A stretch of 64,000 nt of DNA from the NCBI GenBank assembly GCA_965240325.2, contig OZ251222.1, positions 4,712,001 to 4,776,000 on the forward strand. Direction: 5' to 3'. Origin of the DNA: Rebecca billardiae RCC1528 (taxonomy: Eukaryota > Haptophyta). The position numbers were made by a program, and so were the translations under genes. Numbering within the stretch: the first letter of the stretch is position 1; the number at the start of each line of letters is the position of its first letter. A model generated the notes under the pieces. The model had not been told where the DNA came from, did no database searches, and saw only the letters and a program-made list of their open reading frames with translations. Positions 50,562 through 60,646 of the stretch are shown in pieces.

Positions 50562-51728
50562 TCAGCCAGCTGGCGGGCGCAGGCCGTACAGCGGGTTGGG
50601 CGCCTGGCGGGCGTTCGCGACGTGACGCGTGTGAACGAGCATCTCCACGGGCAGGCCAGACGCCAGGGCACAGCGCGCCAGGCCATGGCCGCTCTTGATG
50701 ATGCCGCGGCCGTGCTTGGCGACTGCTGCCGTCATGACAGCATCGGCCATGTCGACGGGCTCACACGCGCTCGACGGCTCGCCGTACCCCGGGAAGCACG
50801 CGCCCGAGCCAAGGCACTTGCGCTGGAGCGTGCGCAGGGAGCCGAGAGCAGCGCCCACCAGCACATCGGAGACGCAGTTGAATCTCTGCCAGGCGCGGCC
50901 CTGGCATGCAAAGGGGAAGACGATGGCGCCGCTGGTCTGCAGCAGCGCCAGAGACCGCGCGCCGAGCGCGGGTTTCCAGAAGACGTCTGGGCGCGTGATG
51001 ACGACGTGGGAGACCTCCAGCGAAGCGCGTGGGCTCGCCTCCACACCCGCCCGTCTCGACTCGGCGAGGTCGCACGCGTGAGGCGGGCCGATGGCGGTAT
51101 CGATGCCTCGGCGGAGGAGAAGGCCAGCGGAGGAACGAGCCCGGGACCCAATCGGCACCAGCTGCACGGACGTGAGCCACGGGCCATCGTACATCCCCAG
51201 CAGCTGCGCTGTCCAGTTACACGCGCACCGCTGCGAGCAGTCGTACGAGAGCAGGTGCACATCCAGAGCAGCGGCTGCGCGCGAGATGGGCTCGAGCAGG
51301 AACCGCGTCTGAGTCGAGGCAGCGTTGTCCTGCCACTTGATGCCGCCGGATGCACAGATCGTCTGCCTGGACTTTCCCTCAGGGGGCACATACCGGCCGC
51401 TCTCACCTGCAATGAACACCGCAACACGCAGTCGAGTCAGATGCTCCGCAGCGCCAACCGTGGAGCCGTTCAGTGTGCCGCTCGCTGATGTTGGCACGCC
51501 AGACGGCACGCGGGCAACGACCAGTGGCAGCTGCTCGAACGGATTCTGCACGGTAGCGCTCGTGGAATCAGCACTGAGCGTTCTAAGTATGGTCGCCGAG
51601 ACAGCCACAACCAGTGCCCACGCTGACGACGCCATCGCTGCGGTCCCGACCGTCCGAAGCGGACGCCGCCCCCGCGAGCCACTGAGCCCGTCCGGCAGTG
51701 GCCGGTTTCGACTTTGCGGGTTCGTCAT
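50562..51728 (-). CDS. Predicted type II membrane protein, possibly a glycosyltransferase
   Basis: 388 residues from ATG 51728. A second in-frame ATG at 51635 would put the hydrophobic segment (ALVVAVSATILRTL) at the very N-terminus and may be the true start. A signal anchor is followed by a luminal region with six or more Cys. LRVAVFIAGESGRY, MYDGPWLTSVQL, VVITRPDVFWKP, FACQGRAWQRFNCVSDVLVG and MLVHTRHVANAR look like conserved catalytic-fold segments. The 'itRPDvfW' motif recalls Golgi glycosyltransferase-like families, where an Asp in a similar strand binds the sugar nucleotide. I cannot assign a family. No intron. Third-position GC is lower than in neighbouring genes. Confidence 0.55.
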   Translation of the reverse strand: MTNPQSRNRPLPDGLSGSRGRRPLRTVGTAAMASSAWALVVAVSATILRTLSADSTSATVQNPFEQLPLVVARVPSGVPTSASGTLNGSTVGAAEHLTRLRVAVFIAGESGRYVPPEGKSRQTICASGGIKWQDNAASTQTRFLLEPISRAAAALDVHLLSYDCSQRCACNWTAQLLGMYDGPWLTSVQLVPIGSRARSSAGLLLRRGIDTAIGPPHACDLAESRRAGVEASPRASLEVSHVVITRPDVFWKPALGARSLALLQTSGAIVFPFACQGRAWQRFNCVSDVLVGAALGSLRTLQRKCLGSGACFPGYGEPSSACEPVDMADAVMTAAVAKHGRGIIKSGHGLARCALASGLPVEMLVHTRHVANARQAPNPLYGLRPPAG

Positions 51729-51736
51729 CCACGTTG
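51729..51736. promoter_or_regulatory. 8-bp divergent start-to-start spacer
   Basis: The annotated ATGs of the type II membrane protein (51728, minus) and the cyclophilin (51737, plus) are 8 bp apart. If the downstream ATGs (51635 and 51812) are used, the spacer grows to 176 bp. Confidence 0.4.
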
Positions 51737-52521
51737 ATGGGCGCCTGCGGCAGCAAGCCAGGACCGAGTGAAGCGGACGAGCCGCGTGACGCCCCGCAGG
51801 AGGCAGCAGGGATGGCGTCGGCGCCGTTCAACGTGGAGCTCGTCATCCAGCTCGGCGAGACTCCCGACACCCAGGCCTCTCTCGTCCTGGAGGTGAATCC
51901 GAGCTGGGCGCCACTCGGCGCGGCTCAGTTCCGCTCGCTGGTCGAGTCAGGCTACTACAATGGGTGCAAGTTTCACCGCGTGGTCGACGGCTTCATGGCG
52001 CAGGTAGGTGGCGGGTGCGCCCATGCCCGTCCATCTCGCCGAGCGGGCGGCACTGCTGGCTCGTCCAAGGCGCGGCCAAGCTGCCGCCCAGCGCAGCTTT
52101 CCGTCATCCCTTGCGCCCAACGCACCCGTCCACCCACACCCTTTGGCAGGTTGGCATCTGCGGCGACCCAAAGCTGTATGCGTCTGCGGCGGCGAAGAAG
52201 ATCGATGACGACAAGGTCGGTCCTGCGAGCAACAAGCGTGGAACGGTGTCCTTTGCCACGTCCGGCCCGAACGCGCGATCGACGCAGGTGTTCTTCAACC
52301 TGGTCGACAACACTTTCCTCGACGAGTCCGGCTTCACGCCGTTCGCCAAGGTGACGGGCAATGGCATGGAGGCAGTCGTCGACAAGCTCTACGCCGGGTA
52401 CGGCGAGGGTGCGCCAAAGGGGCGTGGCCCGGAGCAGGCTCGAATCAAAGAGGAGGGCGATGCGTACCTCGCCAACTTCCCCAAGCTGAGCACCATCGTG
52501 TCCGCCAAAATCGCCGCGTGA
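51737..52521 (+). CDS. Cyclophilin-type peptidyl-prolyl isomerase with N-myristoylation-like start
   Basis: Exons 51737-52003 and 52150-52521 (phase 0) give 212 residues. Cyclophilin core: FNVELVIQLG, NPSWAPLGAAQFRSLVESGYY, KFHRVVDGFMAQ/VGICGDP (catalytic Arg, Phe and Gln present), GTVSFATSGPNARSTQVFFN and GNGMEAVVDKLYAGYGE. The Trp that gives full cyclosporin sensitivity is replaced (NTFLDESG). The start MGACGSKP fits an N-myristoylation plus palmitoylation signal, suggesting a membrane-anchored form; a later ATG at 51812 would remove it. The intron (52004-52149) has classical GTAGGT...GGCAG ends and lower GC than most introns here. Likely role: proline isomerisation in protein folding or signalling at a membrane. 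Confidence 0.87.
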
Positions 52522-55500
52522 TGAGCTGATTGCTGACTGGGGACCCTGCCCGGCAGCGTGCACCGACATGCGGACCATGGGAATGCACGCCGCGATACAG
52601 GCTTGCAATCACTCGTCAGCCCGTCTGCGGCGGGTGAGCGCACGGGGAGTCCGGTATCCTGGGCGCCGCACCCGGCGGTGGCCGGTTACTCGGATAATAA
52701 GCTTAAGCTACTCTCGTCGGAGTTCAATATTCTACGACTTCTCAGAGCAGTATTCATATTCGGCCGGTATACGGTGAGTGGCGCGGTGGCATATCAACTA
52801 TAATAACCCGCGCGCCGGCGCGGTAGCGAAATCGTCCGGCGAGTATTATATATTATATAATAACTATTAACTAATACGTCACTCACCGGTCGCCGGCCGC
52901 GGACTCCGATTCTGACTACTGACACTACTACTGATAATATGATTAGCGGCACTTGATCACTATTAGACACTGCTAACCGTATAGCAGACTATAGTGGATG
53001 AGTAGTGCCGACTTGGCCTACGGTTGGTGATGAGTCTGAGTGCTAGCCTTGGTGCCACCGAGCCTGCCGGCCCGCGGCCGCTGCCGGGACGGGCCGTTGC
53101 GCAGCTGGCCAGCTGGGCGCTTGGCGCGCGGTCGCCGCACTCACTGCTCGTCCGCGCGGACCAAAGTGGACAGCCGACTATTATTGTCTCGGTCTATGCA
53201 CGAGTTCGCGCGTGGAATGAGCCTCGGTCGACCGCTGGCGCTAGGCTCATGGCCATGGGACCAGATGGCGGCTGCATTGGCCAGTTGAGGCCGTGACTGG
53301 CGGCGCGCTGCAGCTGGGCGCTTGGCGCGCGGTCGCACTCACTGCCCCGCGCGACCCAAAGCCGACAGGCGACTGTCGTCTATGCACGATTTCGCATGCA
53401 CGAATTCGCGCGCCAATATGGTGGTTGGCACCACACGGTCCAGCACGCAGTACGCACGCAGCGCGGCCCGAGGCTGTCCCGTGTCCGTGCACGACCGACC
53501 TGAACTCGCGGTCTGTGGGCCGGCTCCGAGTCCGAACACGCGTCGGAATCCTGGTGCGAGGCATCCGGAACATGGTGTGACGCACTCGCCGCCCAGTCGT
53601 CAGACACATGCTGTAGCGGTACTGCGGCAGTCCGCGCAAAATGACGCAGCAAACAAATCGCTATACCGCGGCTTGCACAGACAGATTGCGTCCGAGCACG
53701 GCCCACCGCGAGTCGCTGGCCCGCGCGGGCCCGCTCGATAGTAATACACTCCGCCGCAACCGCACCTTGACTGCCCCCCAGCCCCGTTTTTGGCCGCACG
53801 ATTGCGAATCTCAGAGTTACTTGGCCAGTCAATGTTTAGAGTTTTGAAGAAGGCGAAAGACTATCTGGCGGCCGAAACGAGGGACGGCTGTCCCGATGGC
53901 GTTCCGGCCGCGAAGTCCGCCGGTGCCTTGCACGAGGGCGGCCGATCAGTGGCGCCTAGCCCGGTCGTCCGCGCAGTTGTGTCAGCGCACGCGCCATGTG
54001 TGTGCCCCCCGCTGTCACGGCATGTTGTGCGCCAGCACCGTGGGAGCTCCTCGCCTGTTCCTGTCACTCACTGCCAAGCGACGGTGCAGAGATCTTCAGT
54101 CCGAGCCCGCGTCCGCGACTGCTGAACTTCTGTGATACGTGTGCGATTCCTTGCAGAAAAGCACGCTCTGCTCCCGCAAATCTACCTGGCGAACGTGCGC
54201 TGGTGTCAATGCTTCACGCAGTGCACAAATGCCATGGCGAATCAGTCTTCCCTGCGTGTCACAGGCCTTGGCGTTTGCACATCGACAAGCTAACGGAGAC
54301 GTCAGACGAGTCCCGACGAGCTGCGTATGGCTGTGGTCGCATGTAGTGTGGGCGTCGAACGCCGGAGAAGGTGGTGGCTGAAGGCGATAGAAGTATGCTC
54401 TCCCATCGGGTACAAGCCAGGCTTGGAAGACGTCTGCTTGCATCACACACACAGCTTACGCCGACCCGTGCGACGTGAAGCGCCTCAAGCGTGACGGAAG
54501 CAACCCAAGGTGCGCGCAAGGCGTGAGGAGCAGGGTGATCTAACCTTACGCGGGCCTGCTCATCTAGCAGCGCACTCAGTAGATCGCCCCCGTCCTCAGG
54601 CGCACTATGACCACCGAATCGTGAATGTGTAGACGCTGACGCGTGCCAGCTTGCGGCGAGCAGCGACCGTGCCGCGGACTCGGGCCTCGCGCAAGAACAA
54701 GCAGGTTTTTTTGGCGCGGAGGACGCTAGCATGACCTGCACGTACAGCGGGGAGATTGTTTGCAAGGCGTGCCCTACATACAGCTCGCGTGCCCCTCAGA
54801 TATCCCGCGCGGAGAACGTCAGCAGCCCAGCATCGCAGTCCGCGCCGCAGCCCCAACCACTCAGCTCCGCCCCTCGCCCACCACGAGACGGCGAGATACC
54901 GACGAAGTGGAACGGAGCGAGCATCTATTTCCTATTGGGGCTCGCGGGAGCCGATGTGATCATTTTTCATTGAGCGAAGCCCGAGCTGGCTTCCCATTGG
55001 ACGGATTGGCGGCTGCGCTACTCCGCAAGGCGAAACACTTACAGCTTCACATCCCGAAAATGCAAGTTTGGACAATAGAGTGAGGCACCCTCCTCCAATG
55101 AAATTGCTGAAAATCCCGACGAAACTTTACTGACGTACGTCAGTAAACGCAATCTCCGGGAGATATGGCCATTTCCGCCCACTGGGGTCATTCAAGGTGA
55201 ACTACCACTACGTCTACTGTCACTGTGTCTACACTCCGTATACTGTCAGTACTCAATATATATATATATATGTATATATATCGATATATATACATAGTAG
55301 TGATGTCAAATAATAGGCGACCGCCATAATAATAATTTTTTATTATTAATAATAAGTAGGCCGTCGCGTTATTCGGTTATAGTACTCATTATTAGAAGTG
55401 TTATTTATAGCTGATAACGCGACGACGACGCGCGGCGCAGATGAAGCAGCGTCCGGCCCAGGACTACCTCAGGAGGCCGCCAGCTCAAGCTGCTACAGCT

Positions 55501-55692
55501 CCTACGACAGCAGTCCGAGCCACGATAAGGGCCAAGGCCGCTCAGATCGGCTCAGCCGCGTCCGGGGCAGCGTGAGCGCGGGCTTGGGCCTGGGGCAGTT
55601 CACAGTGCCCCAGCGCTCCGGCTCTCGCCGTCTCGCGCCCCCACGACCACGCGCCGTGCGACGCGCCCGCGTGCCCTGCTCACAGCTCGTCA
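52522..55692. other. Gene-poor 3.2-kb region, no gene recognised
   Basis: GC is clearly lower than in gene regions. AT-rich stretches occur at 52690-53000 and 55250-55400, including TATATA arrays near 55256-55295 and AATAATTTTTTATTATTAATAAT near 55330-55352. An imperfect duplication lies at 53100-53420. Scattered ORFs under 170 codons on both strands lack domain similarity and codon bias. Could hold non-coding transcripts or decayed elements. Confidence 0.55.
53100..53420. repeat. Imperfect direct duplication
   Basis: A ~100-bp segment beginning CAGCTGGGCGCTTGGCGCGC (about 53110) recurs with indels from about 53312. Both copies continue into GTCTATGCACGA and TTCGCGCG sequence. Confidence 0.6.
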
Positions 55693-57070
55693 TCACAGCA
55701 TGCTGGCGCAGTGCTTCCGGATCCACGGCTGCTGCTCCATGTTCTCAAGCTTGAGCCGCGCTTTGGCGTCTTTCACGAGCAGCTGCGCGCGCGGGGTCGG
55801 TGGGCAGGGGCGCGCCAAGCGCTCAGGCGCTGCCGTGGCGCGCGCGCGTCGCACTGCGGCGCGCGCCGAGCGGCGCGCGTGTCACACCTTCCGCAGCAGG
55901 TCGGCCGCCTCCGAGGAGACAAAGGATGGGATGCGCAGGTCCACCTTAGTGATCCGGCGGTACGTCTCGTGCGCGCCCGCCGCCTCGAAGGGCGGCGTGC
56001 CCACGAGGAACTCGTACATGAGCACGCCGAGCGACCACACGTCGACCAGGTCGTCGTGGTCCTGCCCCTCGATCATCTCGGGCGGCAGGTAGTCCATCGT
56101 GCCGCACAGCGTCGTGCGGCGCGCGTGCGGCGCGTGCACTGACCAGCCAAAGTCGGCGATTTTGAGCTCGCCCTTGATGTCGAGCAGGAGGTTCTCCGGC
56201 TTGATATCGCGGTGGATCACGTGCTTCGTGTGGCAGTAGCGCAGCGCGCGCGTGAGCTGCAGGATATACTTGGCCGAGCGCCTCTCGTCAAACCGGCCGC
56301 ACTTCTGCAGCTCCTTGTACAGCTCGCCCTTGCCCGCGTACTCGAGGATGAGGTACACGCGCGTCGAGTCGTAAAAGTAGCCGTACAATCGCAGGATGTT
56401 GGGGTGGCGCAGGTGCGCCTGGATCTCAATCTCCCGCCTCAGCTGGTGCTCGACGCCCGCCTTCTGCAGCTGCGCCTTGAAGAGCACCTTGAGCGCGACG
56501 ATGTACTGAGAGCGCTTCTCGCGCGCGAGGTAGACGTTGCCAAACTTGCCGCGGCCGAGCGGCTTGCCGATGTCAAAGTCGTTCAGCGAGAATACGCGCG
56601 GCTTCTGCGCCGTGCCGCTGTCGATCATCCCGCTGCGCGAGCGCGGCGCGCGAGCGCGCGCAGGCACCTCAGCGCACAGCCGTCCTCGCCGAGCCGTGCA
56701 CCTCGCGCGCACTGGCCGAGCGCACGAGGGCGCGCGTGCGCGCCGCGCACGTGCGCGAGCGCGCACCTGCGCTTCGCGTCCGCTGGCTGCGCGTCCTTTG
56801 CGGCGCCCTTTACCGGTATGCGCTGCGCCCCATGCTCCCCCTTCGCCTGCAGCGGCAGCGCACCACACGGCGCGAGCGCGACGTGTGGCGTCAGATCGGA
56901 CGCAGGCGACGGCCGCGCGCGCACCTCTGACCGACGTGCGCCCAGGCGCGCTGGCGCGGGCGCGACGCGGCGCGCTGTGGCAGGAGACACACCTTCCCAG
57001 GCGACACGTTCTCCTTTGAGGAGATCGTGAGGTTGCCCATGTGGGTCGCGAGCGTGCGCGACGACGCCAT
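55693..57070 (-). CDS. AURK: Aurora-family serine/threonine kinase
   Basis: Exons (minus) 57070-56993, 56604-55888 and 55782-55693, all phase 0, give 294 residues. Exon 1 encodes a short N-terminus (26 residues, with KENVSPGK). Kinase core: [20 protein letters not shown] (Gly loop), VALKVLFK (ATP Lys), [26 protein letters not shown] (catalytic loop), DFGWSVHAP (DFG plus the Aurora-type WS), activation segment [19 protein letters not shown] with the Thr phosphosite, [20 protein letters not shown], then [10 protein letters not shown]...QQPWIRKHC in exon 3. Aurora kinases control spindle and chromosome segregation. The N-terminal exon assignment is less certain; without it translation could begin at the in-frame ATG 56628. 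The exon 3 join fits the family exactly. Confidence 0.87.
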
Positions 57071-57552
57071 GTCGCGGGTGCTCCGCTTGAACGACTGCCG
57101 CGCCAGGAGTTTCACCCACAAAAGCGGCAAACGTCTGGTGTGGGAGTCCGGCCGAGCGATCTCAGACACCAGAGATTGCAATCCGGTACCGCCCTGGGCC
57201 AGTAATCTCAAATCACCGTGCGTCCGGGTCGGAGACAGTCCGCAACTAACTAACCCGAGCCAATCGCCAGCTCGCAGCCTCACGGCCCGCCGCCCCTTGG
57301 CCAGGGAGGGGCTCCACACGCCGCACGCACTCGGACCATCAGCGCCAGGCGCGTGTGCGCTCCCAGCGGCCGCGCGCTCACGCCGCAGTCTTCCAACCGT
57401 CCAGTGGGCCGGGCAGGCGGCCCTGCGCGGGCGTAGCCGCAGCCGCAGCCTCAGGCCCAGGGACCAGGCCCAGGGCCAGGGACCAGGAGGGTGAGACCAG
57501 GCTCCAGGCCTCACTCCTGATGCGCACGGTGCGCACGGCGAGCGCGCCGAGC
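57071..57552. other. Intergenic, no gene recognised
   Basis: 482 bp: Aurora 5' region plus the 3' flank of the Cys/His-rich gene. A GGGACCAGG repeat (GGCCCAGGGACCAGG) occurs near 57451-57490. Confidence 0.5.
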
Positions 57553-58869
57553 TCAGCGCCCCGCGCGGAGCCCGCGCCCTCGCCGCCCCTCCGCCGGCAC
57601 CCCCGCCGCCCCCGGCTCGTACAGCCGCATGAGCGTGCGCTCCTTGGCGAGGGTGTACATGCCCGCGCCGCCCACCGCCTCGCACAGCGCGCGCTCGGCC
57701 GCGCCGCGCTGCTCCGCGCACAGCTCGCGCAGCTTGGGCGCGCCGAAGTACTTGTGCGCGCGGAAGACGAGGCCGTCGATGCACGCGAGCCGCGCGCGCG
57801 TGCCCGGCGCGTGCGCGCACGCCTGCCCCTCGCCGTGCCGCGCGCCGGTCGTCAGGTAGGTGGCCGCGGCGCCCGCGCCGAACCAGCACGCGGCGCCGAC
57901 CTCGGCGGCCGAGCCCGCGGTCGAGTGCGCGCACAGCGCGCGCAGCGCGAGGTGGGAGGCCTGCTCGCGCACGTCCCCGCGGCAGCGCGTCTGCCCGAGC
58001 GGCGCGCGCACGCACCGCCACACCGACTCGCACCGGCCGCACGCCGTCGGCACCGCGCGCACCGCGTAGTAGAAGCAGCTCGGACGCGCGAGCGGCGGGA
58101 TGTGCGCGCGCGCGCACTGCTCGGCGCGCGCGACGTACGACTCGCCGAGGGCGTGGCGGTGGCGGTGCAGGTGCTCCATGTGCACGCCGCCCGCGCAGTA
58201 GTGCAGCATGGAGCCCGGCGCGGGCACGCGCGCCGCGAGCGGCCCCGCGCACGCGCGCAGCGCCGCGCGCAGCGCCGGCCGCGCCTGCCGCAGCCCGTGC
58301 CCGACGCTATGCATCGCCTCGCCCGCAGACGCGAGCGCGATGGCGGGCACGCGCGGGTCGGTGACGAAGGCGGCGAGCGCGTCGAAGGTGGCGTTCGACG
58401 GCGCCGACGACGGCGCCGACGGGCCACCGCGCTCGCCGCCTCCCACGATGGCGCGCACGTGCGCGCCCGCCACGCCGTGGAAGCAGCCGCCGCGGCACCG
58501 CCAGCCGCACGCGCGCAGCGCGCGCTCGAGGTCGGCGTTGAAGCGGGCGTACACGCGCCCCCCCGGCGCGTGCAGGTGGCGGTGGCAGGTGGGCGCTCGC
58601 CACTGCACAAAGTCGAGCGCGTGCTCCACGCCGCCGAGCTCACGCTCCGCGCGGCGCACGCCCGCGTCTGTCTCGACACTCAGGGCGCGCACCTCTGGCG
58701 CCAGCCAGCGCACGCGCTGGGACGCGCTCGGCGAGAGATACGTGCGCATTGCGGCGATGCGGCGGGCCTCTAGCGCCGACTCCGCCACCGACTCGTTGAG
58801 CATCGCGGCCGTGGCCGCCGCGATGAACGCCGCCCAGGCCACGTCCGTGCCGCGCAAACTGTCGCCCAT
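57553..58869 (-). CDS. Cys/His-rich protein of unknown function, probable membrane or secreted
   Basis: 438 residues from ATG 58869, no intron. A hydrophobic N-terminal segment (VAWAAFIAAATAAML) could be a signal anchor. The body has about 20 Cys and repeated His/Gly clusters: CRGGCFHGVAGAHVRAIVGG, AMHSVGHGL, LHYCAGGVHMEHLHRHRH and SCFYYAVRAVPTACGRC. The pattern 'CfHG...H', 'HsvGHgl' and 'CaGGvhmEH' suggests helical His/Cys metal binding or disulphide-rich repeats. I do not recognise the family. Basic Arg-rich C-terminus. Divergent from the cupin/JmjC gene 76 bp away, so the two may be co-expressed. Confidence 0.6.
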   Translation of the reverse strand: MGDSLRGTDVAWAAFIAAATAAMLNESVAESALEARRIAAMRTYLSPSASQRVRWLAPEVRALSVETDAGVRRAERELGGVEHALDFVQWRAPTCHRHLHAPGGRVYARFNADLERALRACGWRCRGGCFHGVAGAHVRAIVGGGERGGPSAPSSAPSNATFDALAAFVTDPRVPAIALASAGEAMHSVGHGLRQARPALRAALRACAGPLAARVPAPGSMLHYCAGGVHMEHLHRHRHALGESYVARAEQCARAHIPPLARPSCFYYAVRAVPTACGRCESVWRCVRAPLGQTRCRGDVREQASHLALRALCAHSTAGSAAEVGAACWFGAGAAATYLTTGARHGEGQACAHAPGTRARLACIDGLVFRAHKYFGAPKLRELCAEQRGAAERALCEAVGGAGMYTLAKERTLMRLYEPGAAGVPAEGRRGRGLRAGR

Positions 58870-58945
58870 GCTGCTGAGCAAGACAGTCCCCCGCGGCCGG
58901 CCCGCCGGACCCCGCGCTGCCCGGCGCTCAACGATTTCAATAAGA
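58870..58945. promoter_or_regulatory. 76-bp divergent start-to-start spacer
   Basis: Between the Cys/His-rich gene (minus) and the second cupin/JmjC-like gene (plus). No motif recognised. Confidence 0.4.
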
Positions 58946-59718
58946 ATGGCGGCCGGCGCGGTGCCGGCGGTGGTGGTGGCGCTTGCCCTGCCCAGTGCAC
59001 GCGTGGCCCCCGCGGGCACGGGCCTCGCCGAGCTGCCCGCTCTGATCCAGCGCGCGCCGCTCGAGCCGCTCATCGCCCGCGCCGCCGCGCCGCCCCTCCC
59101 GCCGGACGAGCTGGTCTCGCGCGTGGGAGAGCTGCGGCTCGACGGCACGGTCGAGTACGCGCGCGCCTCGCCCACCGTGTACTACTACGACGCGCGCAAG
59201 GAGCTGAGCGTGCTGCCGGAGGCGAAGCGCGCCTCGGCGATCGAGCGCCCCGCGCGGAACCTCACCGTCGGCGCGCTCATCCGCGAGCTGCAGGGCGGCG
59301 AGCGCGCGTACTACTCGGCGGTGGGCCGGGCGAGGCTGCTCAACGCGCTGACCGCCGGCGTCGTGGACGCGCGCGCGCTGCGCGGCGCGCTGTGGGCGGC
59401 GGGCGAGCCGCTGGAGCTGAGCCCCGACCACTACAGCAGCGCCGGCTTCTGGGTCTCGGGCAACGGCGCGACCAGCCACTGCCACTACGACGCCTCCGCC
59501 AACCTGTACGCGCAGCTGAGCGGCACCAAGCGCTTTGTGCTCGCGCACCCGGCCGCGCACGCGGCCGTTGGGCTGCACTCGCACCTGCACCCGCGCGCGC
59601 GCCGGCTGAAGGCGAGCGAGCCGGAGCACGACGCGCGGCTGCGCGACACGCGCGTCGGCGCCGCGCGCCCCGCGCCCAATGCCTCCGCCGTGCCGGCCAC
59701 CGCCGCACAGGGCGGACA

Positions 59719-59784
<66 letters not shown>

Positions 59785-60646
59785 GCTGAGCGTGGCCGAG
59801 CTGCGCGCGGGCGACGTGCTCTACCTGCCGCCGTACCACTTCCACCACGTCAGCGCCACGTCGCGCGTGTCGCTCTCGTTCAACACGTTCCTCGGAGCGC
59901 GCGCCGTCGCGCAGGCGCGCGAGCTCGTCAGCCGCGGCGCCGCCGCGCTCGGCCTGCCCGCGCGGCGCGCGCGGCGCGTGTGGAGCGGCCAGCAGCGCGC
60001 GGCCGTGCTCGAGGGCGCGCTGCCGCTGCTGGTGCGGCTGGCGCTCGGGCTGCCCTCGCTCGAGCGCGCGCGCGAGTGGGTGCACGCGGCCATGCGCCAG
60101 CGGTGGGACGACCTCGTCGCCGCGCGCCCGGAGCTCGCCGAGCCTCTCGCCGCGTTCTGCGCCCACGGCTCGCGCGAGGAGCGCGCCGCGATGGCGCGGC
60201 GCGCGCTCGAGCCTGGCACGGCCGCGCACGCGCGCGTGCTGGCCAACATCTCGCATGTGGCCGCGGTGCTGAGGGAGCTGCGACCGCCGGCTGCGGAGAT
60301 CGAGGCGGCCAACATGTGCGAGCAGGCCGCCGCGGATCTGCTCGAGCTGCCCAGCGCGTACGGCTCGTTCCTGTGGGGCTGCTTTGCGCCCGCTGCCGGC
60401 GCCGCCGCCGTCGATGGCCTCGATGGGCGGACAGATGGCCCAGGGAGCCTCGCACACGGCGCGCAGCGGCGCGGGGGCGGGGCCGGTTGGCATCGCGCGC
60501 TGCTGCGTCTGGCGCGCCGAGGCTTGCGTCTCGGCCGGCCACTCTCGTCCGGGGAATCTCGCGCTGCAGTGTCGACCACTGCGAGCGCCCCCGACGACTC
60601 GCTCTCCTGCTCAGCAGCGGCATCCGACGGCGACGGGCGGCAGTGA
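58946..60646 (+). CDS. Second JmjC/cupin-8-like Fe(II)/2-oxoglutarate oxygenase
   Basis: 566 residues from ATG 58946, no intron. Residues 1-20 look like a signal peptide. Core: ATSHCHYDASANLYAQLSG with H180-x-D182 as the iron-binding HxD, TKRFVLAHP, and AGDVLYLPPYHFHHV with the distal His, then SLSFNTF. A (GGC)n polyglycine tract of ~20 codons separates HxD from the distal His within a loop, so the fold is probably undisturbed. The C-terminal ~250 residues are helical and Ala/Arg-rich with no known domain. It differs enough from the 47975-49195 protein that a recent duplication is unlikely. The target is unknown; a secretory or plastid protein is likely if the signal is real. Confidence 0.8.

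Noticed and set aside
52522-55692. Several 80-170-codon ORFs
   Set aside because: They lack the third-position GC bias of real genes here, overlap on opposite strands and match no family.
57071-57500. Coding extension upstream of Aurora (minus frame to 58252)
   Set aside because: The frame merges with antisense of the next gene; the plausible start is ATG 57070.
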